Shown: positions 1 through 7,900 of the stretch, in pieces
Numbering within the stretch: position 1 is the first letter of the stretch
How the letters are laid out: every line of letters begins with the position of its first letter
Assembly (NCBI GenBank): GCA_005239615.1
Contig: SBBR01000105.1
Location: 1-10,533 of the forward strand
Reading direction: 5' to 3'
Length of the DNA: 10,533 nucleotides
DNA from: an archaeon
GTDB taxonomy: Archaea > Iainarchaeota > Iainarchaeia > Iainarchaeales > Iainarchaeaceae
Made by a program: the position numbers and the translations under genes
The notes under the pieces: model-generated
The model's database searches: none
What the model was told of the DNA's origin: nothing
What the model saw: the letters and a program-made list of their open reading frames with translations, nothing else

Positions 1-1851
1 CTGCGGCGCAAGACACGAAAAAAAAGCGCTGATTTTCAGCCCACCAAGACTACAGGTAAGCAGGAAAAAATACTCGTCCTCGACTTTGGCAGCCAGTACA
101 CGCACCTTCTCGCGAGGAGGGTGAGGGAACTCGGTGTTTATTCCGAGATAATGCCGCCTTCAGCGCTGACCCCTGAACTGAAAAAGGCTAATGGTATAAT
201 TCTGAGCGGCGGGCCTGCCAGTGTGTACGACGCCGAAGCACCAAGATTCAACACAAAAATCTTCAGCCTTGGTGTTCCTGTATTGGGACTCTGCTACGGC
301 CAGCAGCTTATAGGACAGGAGATGGGTGGCAAGGTTGAGGCTGGCAAGGTAAAGGAGTACGGCAGCGCGAAAATCGCAACCAGGAATTCAAGTCTCTTCG
401 TTGGGGTGCCAAAAGATTTCACTGTGTGGATGAGCCACGGCGACAAGGTTTCAGTCCTACCACAAGGGTTCAGCTGCGCGGGCTCTACAGCCGATTGTGA
501 GTATGCAGCCATAGCGGACGAAGCCAGGAAAATCTATGGCCTCCAGTTCCACCCTGAGGTAACACACACCGAGCACGGCAAAAAAATACTCTCTAATTTC
601 GTCTTCGGGATTTGTGGCTGCACACCCGGCTGGACCATTGAAGGTTACCTCAGGCAGAAAATCGTCGAAATAAAAAGGAAGGCAGCTGGGAAAAAGGTTT
701 TCCTGCTCCTGAGCGGAGGCGTCGACTCTGCAGTATGCCTCGCACTGCTTGGAAAGGCCCTTGGCCCTGAAAGGGTTTTCGCGCTGCACGTCGACACTGG
801 CTTCATGAGGAAGGACGAAAGCTGGATGGTGAAAACGGAAATAGAAAAGCTGGGCATAAAAAAAATCCACGTCATCGATGCGGGAAAAAAGTTCCTCAGC
901 GCACTAGCCGGTCTCATTGACCCGGAGAAAAAGAGGGAGAAAATAGGGAGGCTCTTTGTGGACTTGGCCATGGAAGAATTAAAAGCCCTAGGGTTCGACG
1001 AGAATGAATGGCTGCTTGGCCAGGGCACGATTTATCCCGACACCATCGAAACAGGAGGCACAAGGCACGCGAACAAAATAAAGACGCACCACAACCGCGT
1101 CCCTGTAATAATGAAGATGATTGGGGAAGGGAAAGTCATCGAACCCTTGAATCAATTGTACAAGGACGAGGTGCGCGAGCTCGGCAGGCTACTCAACCTG
1201 CCGGAAAGCGTTGTGGGCAGGCACCCTTTTCCCGGTCCGGGGCTCGCAATCAGGGTACTGTGCAGCGACGGAAAGGAAAAGGCGGAGCTATCGCTCGAGT
1301 TAGAAATCAACAAAAAAATAAAAATGCGCGGCTATTCCGCAACCGTCCTTCCGGTAAAGGCGGTCGGGGTACAGGGCGACAACAGGACGTACAGGAATGT
1401 AGTGATGCTGCAGGGCAGGGCTGACTATGCGAAACTCGAAGAGGTGTCCACACTCATCACGAACTCCTTCAGCTCAGTCAACAGGGTCGTGCTGCTCATC
1501 ATGCCTGAAAAAGCCTCATCGATAAAATTGGAAGAGGCTTACCTGACAATCGGAAGGGTGCGGAAGCTGCAGGAGGCTGACGGTATTGCCATGAAAGCCT
1601 TGGATGCGGCCGGCCTTCATAGCGAGATATGGCAGTTTCCGGTAGTGCTTCTGCCCATTGACTTCGGCGGGAAAGGGGAAGCGGTCGTTCTGCGCCCCGT
1701 CAGCTCGCGCGAGGCCATGACCGCTAAATTCTACCCCGTGCCGGCAAAGGTGCTTCGCGAAATGGCGGAGAGGTTAATGAAAGTGAAAGGCGTCGGTGCC
1801 GTACTGCTTGACATAACGCACAAGCCGCCCGCGACGATAGAATGGGAATGA
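1..1851 (+). CDS. guaA: GMP synthase (glutamine-hydrolysing), single-chain; 5' end beyond the window
   Basis: Converts XMP, ATP and glutamine to GMP, the last step of guanine nucleotide synthesis in the cytosol. The reading frame is open from base 1, and residue numbers here count from there. A class-I glutaminase domain (about 24-210) carries the DFGSQY start motif, nucleophile Cys98 in GLCYGQQ, and His184/Glu186 in FHPEV. The ATP-pyrophosphatase domain has the SGGVDS P-loop at 238-243. The RHPFPGPG motif (407-414) and the KPPATIEWE terminus are family hallmarks. A GTG at 121 would remove DFGSQY, and no in-frame ATG, GTG or TTG occurs before it, so the start lies upstream of the window. That gives at least 23 basic residues ahead of the usual N-terminus. 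At 616 or more codons it exceeds the roughly 525 of E. coli GuaA. The extra length is in the C-terminal dimerisation region, which resembles human GMPS as I recall it. Many archaea instead split the enzyme into two subunits. It converges on the protease operon and is functionally unrelated to it. Confidence 0.96.
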   Translation: MRRKTRKKSADFQPTKTTGKQEKILVLDFGSQYTHLLARRVRELGVYSEIMPPSALTPELKKANGIILSGGPASVYDAEAPRFNTKIFSLGVPVLGLCYGQQLIGQEMGGKVEAGKVKEYGSAKIATRNSSLFVGVPKDFTVWMSHGDKVSVLPQGFSCAGSTADCEYAAIADEARKIYGLQFHPEVTHTEHGKKILSNFVFGICGCTPGWTIEGYLRQKIVEIKRKAAGKKVFLLLSGGVDSAVCLALLGKALGPERVFALHVDTGFMRKDESWMVKTEIEKLGIKKIHVIDAGKKFLSALAGLIDPEKKREKIGRLFVDLAMEELKALGFDENEWLLGQGTIYPDTIETGGTRHANKIKTHHNRVPVIMKMIGEGKVIEPLNQLYKDEVRELGRLLNLPESVVGRHPFPGPGLAIRVLCSDGKEKAELSLELEINKKIKMRGYSATVLPVKAVGVQGDNRTYRNVVMLQGRADYAKLEEVSTLITNSFSSVNRVVLLIMPEKASSIKLEEAYLTIGRVRKLQEADGIAMKALDAAGLHSEIWQFPVVLLPIDFGGKGEAVVLRPVSSREAMTAKFYPVPAKVLREMAERLMKVKGVGAVLLDITHKPPATIEWE

Positions 1852-1923
1852 CAGAACCATTATTTCAACATGGACGACTTTGTATTAAGGAAGAAGCCGG
1901 ATATTTGGGTCGGACTGACTGTT

Positions 1924-1932
1924 AAAAAAAAA
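1924..1932 (-). terminator. Oligo-T (T9) terminator of the leftward operon
   Basis: Read on the minus strand, nine consecutive T residues follow directly after the TGA stop of the giant protease gene. I see no convincing GC-rich hairpin before them. Archaeal RNA polymerase terminates intrinsically at oligo-T tracts without a hairpin, so this fits an archaeal terminator. The convergent guaA has no comparable T-run on its own strand in the 81-bp gap, and its transcript may read into antisense of the protease gene. The gap otherwise holds no clear feature. Confidence 0.6.
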
Positions 1933-4900
1933 TCACCCAGCCCAAGTGCCGGCATTGCTGTTAAGCATGTCATTCCCAGGCAAACATGCGCCTTTTCTGC
2001 ACCCGTATTCGCACGAGAAGGCGATGTTCGAGGACTTGCCGCCCGTGCAGTAGCCTTCCTGCAGGTTGCAGAGGGGGCCTGAGCACTCGTCAACTCTCGT
2101 GTACTTGAGGCAGCTGCCCAGAGGGCCGAACCCCGGGTCACCAGGCTCACAAGGAACCCTCAGGAGGCATGTGTCCTCCCACCAGCTCCCGATGCCATTA
2201 ACACGGTCATCTGCCGTGCTTTTCTTGAGGTAATTCAGGCCGTTGTCCGGGTCGGTACATTGCCCTCCCGGTTCTACCATGAGCACGCTGATTATTGCAT
2301 GAGAGGAAGCAGTCGCCTGCCCGTCGCTCACAGTGATTGTGAACGAGTAAGTGCCGGCGGAATCACTTCCAGTCTTCCACCTGAAGTGCGCGCCGTCAAA
2401 AGTGAATCTTGGCGAATCAATCGAGTAAACTAGCGGGTCCCCGTCCTTGTCACGGCCCAGAACAGGAATGACGACCTCATCGCCGACAATGTAGACGTCC
2501 CTGTAATACGGTATTCCGAGTCCTGGTGGCGAATTGAGGTGCACTATGTTGAGCATGAACTCGGAGCTTGATTCCATGGCGCCGTCGCTGACCGTGATGG
2601 TGATGTTGTACAGGCCTGCCTGCGCCCTGCCAGGAGTGAATTTCACGAGGCCAGTGGAGGCATCGATGTCGAAGAGGTCGGTGTTGTCCAAGTACCTCAG
2701 GGTATCGTTGTCAGGGTCAGTGGCCTTGACCTGCAGCAAGTACTCCTCGCCTGTGAGCGCCCCCTGCAGCCCTATGGGCTCTATCACAGGCGGCCTTTCC
2801 AGCTTCCTGACTTCAATGTTTATGTCCTGCGAGGCCGAGAGGCTCCCGTCGGAAACGGTGACAGTGAAGGAGTGCCCTCCGATTGAATCATGGCCTGCCT
2901 GCCACGAGAACCTGCTCCCGTTCAGCGTGAAGTTCGTGGAATTGATTGTGTACGCAAGCTGGTCATTGTCGGGGTCTGTTGCATTAATGTCGATTATGAG
3001 TGTTTCGCCTTCTCTCACTGGCGTATTGGATGTTACCCAATGTATTGTCGGCACCCTGTTGGTGTTTGTGACTTCCGTGTTTATGTCTTGCGTGGCCGTA
3101 AGGATTCCATCGGTTATCGTGATTGTGAAGGTGTAGTTTCCGGCTGAGTTGTAGTCCGTGAGCCATGAAAATGAACGCCCATTGGCAATGAATTGCGGTG
3201 AATTCACGGAGTAAATGAGCGCGTCGCCTTCAGGGTCAAATGCGTTTACGTCAATGACCAGTTTCTCGCCCTCCTTGACGGGAGAGTTCACCGCAATCGA
3301 GTTTATTTGCGGCGGCCTGTTGACGTTTAGGACGGCAATGTTCAAGTCCATTGACGATTCCAGCGTTCCATCCGTAACCGTTATGGACAGGTTATACTCG
3401 CCGGCAGAATCGAAGCCGGTGGGCCAGGCGAAGGAGTTGCCGCTGGCAGTGAACTGGGGCGCGTTTATTGAGTAGGTGAGCGTCTCCCCGTCAGGGTCAG
3501 CCGCGTCTACGGTGATGAGCAGGTTTTCGCCTTCCCTTACAGGGGAATTAGAGGTGATTGACGTGATTGCTGGCGCCCTGTTGACATTGATGACCTCAAT
3601 ATTAACGTCAATGCTCGTGGAGAGGTTGCCATCCGAGACTGTTACTGTGAAGGTATGCCTGCCCGCGGAACTGAAATCGGTGCCCCATGCAAAGGAGCTG
3701 CCGCTTGCAGTGAACAGCGGCGAGCTTATGGAGTAAACCAAATCGTCGCCCTCTGGGTCGGTTGCGTTAATGCCAATTGTGAGCTTCTCGCCCTCACTCA
3801 CCGGCGAGTTGCTTGTAACTGAAACGATTTCGGGGGCGTGGTTCCTGAAAGTGAGCCACTCCATGAAGTTGGAGACGAGAGTGTCCCGCACCACACCATC
3901 AGTGATGGCGGTGATAGCAAAGCCGATGAAAGCCCTCTTCCGGTTGCCTGCTTCCGATACCACTATTGCGGAACCAGCGTTGTTCCAGTCAGCAATGCTT
4001 GCCCCTTCAAACGGGATGAGCGAATCAGGTGTTGGGGAGAGTTCGGCGTTGAGGTAGATGGAGCCAATGCCTTTCAGGAGGCCGCTGTCTGATAGCAGGA
4101 GCGTGGAGTTTTCGGGGCCGAGGATTATGTCCCTGTCGAATGAAGCGCGGAGATTACTCTCAAGGAAGCCTGAGTCGTTGCTGTCGAACGCGATGTCGGA
4201 GCCCTCGAAAAGGACATTGCCGCTGAATTGCGAAAGCACGTTGATGTCCTTCTCGTCCACCGCCCTGTTCCAGTGGTTGCCGGCGCTCCAAACGACTGCA
4301 TCGAAGGAATCAAGCAGCTGGATGGCCGGCTGACCATTCCCGGATTCTTTCCATGTGGATACGCAGTATCCATTGGCTTTCAGCGCTGACTCGAAGGCCG
4401 GAATGCTGTCAGGGGAGCCGTTGGATAAGAGCGAATCGTCGTCAGCCACTATCAGCACTTTCGCCCCCCTGCAGGCATAAATCTCGCCCTCAATGGAGTT
4501 CTCCTGCGCTTCCACATCGTCTCCTGCGAGCCGTGACACTATCCTGAGCGCATGCGTGCCTGGGGAGGAAACCCACTGCGTGCTCACGGTTTTTCGCTCC
4601 CCGAAGGGCACCGTGATACCGATTGTTTCATGGACATTGCCGTCCATGAAAAAGGTTATGTTAGCGTCAGCCGTCTTCCCCCCGGTATTGGCTATTTCAG
4701 CGTAAATCTCGATTTGCTGGCCTATGTTGGGGTGCTGTGGCGAGTGCGTGAATCCCAGTGGCACGATGACCGGGTTGGAAGGGGCCACAGACACACTTTT
4801 TTCGAGCGTGTTGTTGAAGTAATCCGCCTCGAAAACATCCGCCAAAGGCCTTATTTCAGCCCTTATGAAATGTGTTCCTTCCCTGAATCGCACTTCAAAC

Positions 4901-7900
4901 ATAATATTGCCCGAGTCAGCAGGCTTTTCCGAGACTGGCTCGCCGTCGACATACAAAACCACTTTTGCGCCAACAGCGCCGTCGGCCCCTGATACTGCTG
5001 CGATTACTGGCAGGTTTTCTCCAGCAATCGGGTACGCTGGAAGGTCTATTCCTGTGACGCTGAAGTCACCCTGCGGTGAGCTCACGAGCCATGAAATGAT
5101 ATTGTCGAGGATGCCTTTCTGTTTCCCTTCCTCCACAGCCCTGAATGCGAACGGCAGGAAGATTCCCCGCGCACCGGTTGTGTTGTGATCGTCAAACACG
5201 ACCATGGCTGAATTGCCGCTGTTCCAGTCGGCGATGGAATGCCCTCCATTGGCAGGCACAAGCGAGTCAAAGTATGGGGAAACTTCGATGTTGATGTCAA
5301 GGAACTGGTGCCCTTTCGTGGCCGGGTGCATGCCACGGGCAAGGATTCTTTCCTGCGGGAAGGGGCCTTCCGATGCACCTGCGGGGCCATGGGCAGTCAC
5401 CAGCGTGCCGCGTGCGAGGGTGGCGTGCGCGACCCCCACCATGAACGCATCTTCCCTTCTCGCCGAGGCAATGTTTGCCCCTTCAATGAGGAGTTTTCCG
5501 CCCCGGGAAACGAATCCCAGTAGCAGCGCGGCCTCATCATCGCTTATGCCCCTTGCGCTTAATCCCATGCTCCAAATAACCATGTCGAAGGCCTTCAGGC
5601 GTTCAAGGGAAGGAAGGCCGCTGATGCTTTGCTTCCACTGCGCAGGGCAGTAACCGCTTCCAAGGATGTTATTGAAAGTGTCTTCCTCCGACACCACGAG
5701 GACTTTTGTGCCGGTGCATTCCACTGCGCTGAAAAACATCGGTCGGGTGGCCGAGCAGTTGGAGTGCTCGTCGCATACCTCAGCGGAAAAGCTGTGCTCG
5801 CCTGCAGAAGAAAGGCCGTAATGCGCGCCTGCCAGGAAGTGGGTGTTCCTGTTTGAGGAGACTTCTTTCATCTGGGTTTTCTCGCCGTCCACGGAAAGCG
5901 TGGCTTTCCCTATCCTGCTGCTGTCCTCGGCGGAGAGCCTCAGCGTAAAAGCTGCGTTCCTCTTCACTTCGGCGTCGTGTGAAACCAGGCTTATCAGGGG
6001 GGCCCTGTCATCTTCCACAAGGAATTCCTTTTTCGCCTCCGCAGTGTTGCCCTCGTAATCCGCGGTTATTTCCAGCACGTAGTTTCCGGAGAGCCCGCTG
6101 AAGTTGGCGTCTGCCTCGAAAGTGTATGGGCTTTCCTGCTGCACCTGCGCCGAGCCGAAGCCAAGGCTCTTTACGACAGTGTTACCGTCCATTATCCTGC
6201 CGTACAATGCAGCATTCAAGGGGAATCTTCCGTTGTTCCTGAAAACAACCTTTGCCTTGCCTTCCGTTTCCGTGTAAACCCTTTCCGGCAGCTGGATTGA
6301 CTCCAATGTGCCGGACGCAGGGGTGAAGACCTCGAATGGGGCCATGCTGCTTTCCTTCACCCTATTGCCGAAGTGCAGCCTCGCCACCGCATCATATGCC
6401 CCGGCAGGGAGGAGGACGCTTTTCCTGAGCGCGAAGGTTTGTGTCGAGTTCGCCGGGAGCATGGCATTTTCCAGCAGGAGCACATCAACGACGATGCCGC
6501 CGCGCATGACATCCACCTCAACCATGGTGTTCAATTCACCTGCGGAATGGTTTTCAGCTTCTACCTCGTACGCCTGCTCGCTGCCTTTCTCGATTCTCTG
6601 CCGGCTAATTGAAAGCCCGGCCAACGTTGCCACGTCAGGCACGAGAACCCTGATGCCCTTTTCAAGCTCTTCTATTGTGCCGCCGCCCTCGAGGAGCTTC
6701 AGCCTGAGGGAATAATTTCCTGTGCGCTGGGGCACCCACCCGAGGCTGAACGTGTGCAGCTCTCCGCTCTGCACACCCTTAGTCCCGAGCAGCTCACCTA
6801 CCTTGTCCCCTGCCTCCTCATAAATCTCCGCGACGAATGTCGCGTCCCTGGACTGGAAGCTTGTGTTCTTGTAGTTCGCGCTGATTGTCGCCGGCACTCC
6901 GACGACATATTCCACCGGCAGAGAGAACTGGGCATTCACGAGGTCGAAAGATGTTTCATAAGCAGTTGTGTTGGCCGAGTCATCGGTCGCGGTCACCCTT
7001 GCCCTGTAGCTCCCTTTGTCGGACAGCTTTGCCGGGAAAGGGTAATTTATGTAACGCCACTTTCCGTCAGCGGAAAGCACCAGTGGGATTGTTGTCTCAA
7101 CCCCATCCGGCCCGGTCAGCCTGACATCGACTGATGACACCGCCGAATCATCGGTTGCCTCAACCACTATGTCGCTCACTTCTCCCCTCCACACTACTTT
7201 TGGTATGCTAATGGCCCTGATAACCGGCCTGGTGGTCGAGCCGACCTGCAGCTTCACTTTGACAGACAAGTTCCCCGCGTTGGTGGAAAGGTCGATTGTG
7301 CCTTCAAACACCCCTATGCCAACATCAGTTGCCTTGACGGAAAAAGTGAGTTCCGTGGATTCAGCCGCCTCGAGCGTGGTTCTCCCAAGCGATGCTTCGA
7401 TACCTGGGGTGGAGCGTAGGCCCGTAACCTCGAGAGCCTTCGCGCCCTTGTTGGTCAGGGTGACCACTCCACTGTAGGCCTCGCTTTCAATTATTGAGTA
7501 TGAAACGCTCTCGGTGGAAAGCACTGGCCTTGGCTCCATTATGCCCCTCAGGTTGAGCAGGCCGGAGCCGAACCTCTCATCCTTCCCGGTCTCGCCAAGG
7601 TCCGTGGCAGTGAGTTCCAGCAGCCGACTTATGCGGGCCGGGGTGAGAGAAGGGTTTGCGCCGAGCAGGAGGGCCGCCGCGCCCGAAACATGGGGTGCAG
7701 CCATGCTTGTTCCGGACATGCGCACGTATTTCCTGCCGGGAGAGGCCGATTCGATGGCCACTCCGGGAGCCGAGACGTCGGGCTTTATGCCCACGCCCTC
7801 GATGTAGCCCCCAGAGGAAAAGTCGGCAGGGTTGTTCTCATCATCCAGCGCGCCCACAGCAATGACATGGGGGCTGCTGGCCGGAATTGTAACGCCCCTG

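Noticed and set aside
1008..1424. Plus-strand open frame overlapping guaA in another frame
   Set aside because: Lies wholly inside conserved guaA codons; composition is Arg/Gly/Gln-rich with no motif.
2534..3136. Plus-strand open frame of 200 codons over the repeats
   Set aside because: Its internal periodicity follows the 261-nt repeats of the minus-strand gene, so it is a shadow.
2272..3837. CRISPR array or non-coding tandem repeat
   Set aside because: The period is 261 nt with diverged copies in frame with a long gene. There are no short identical repeats with unique spacers.
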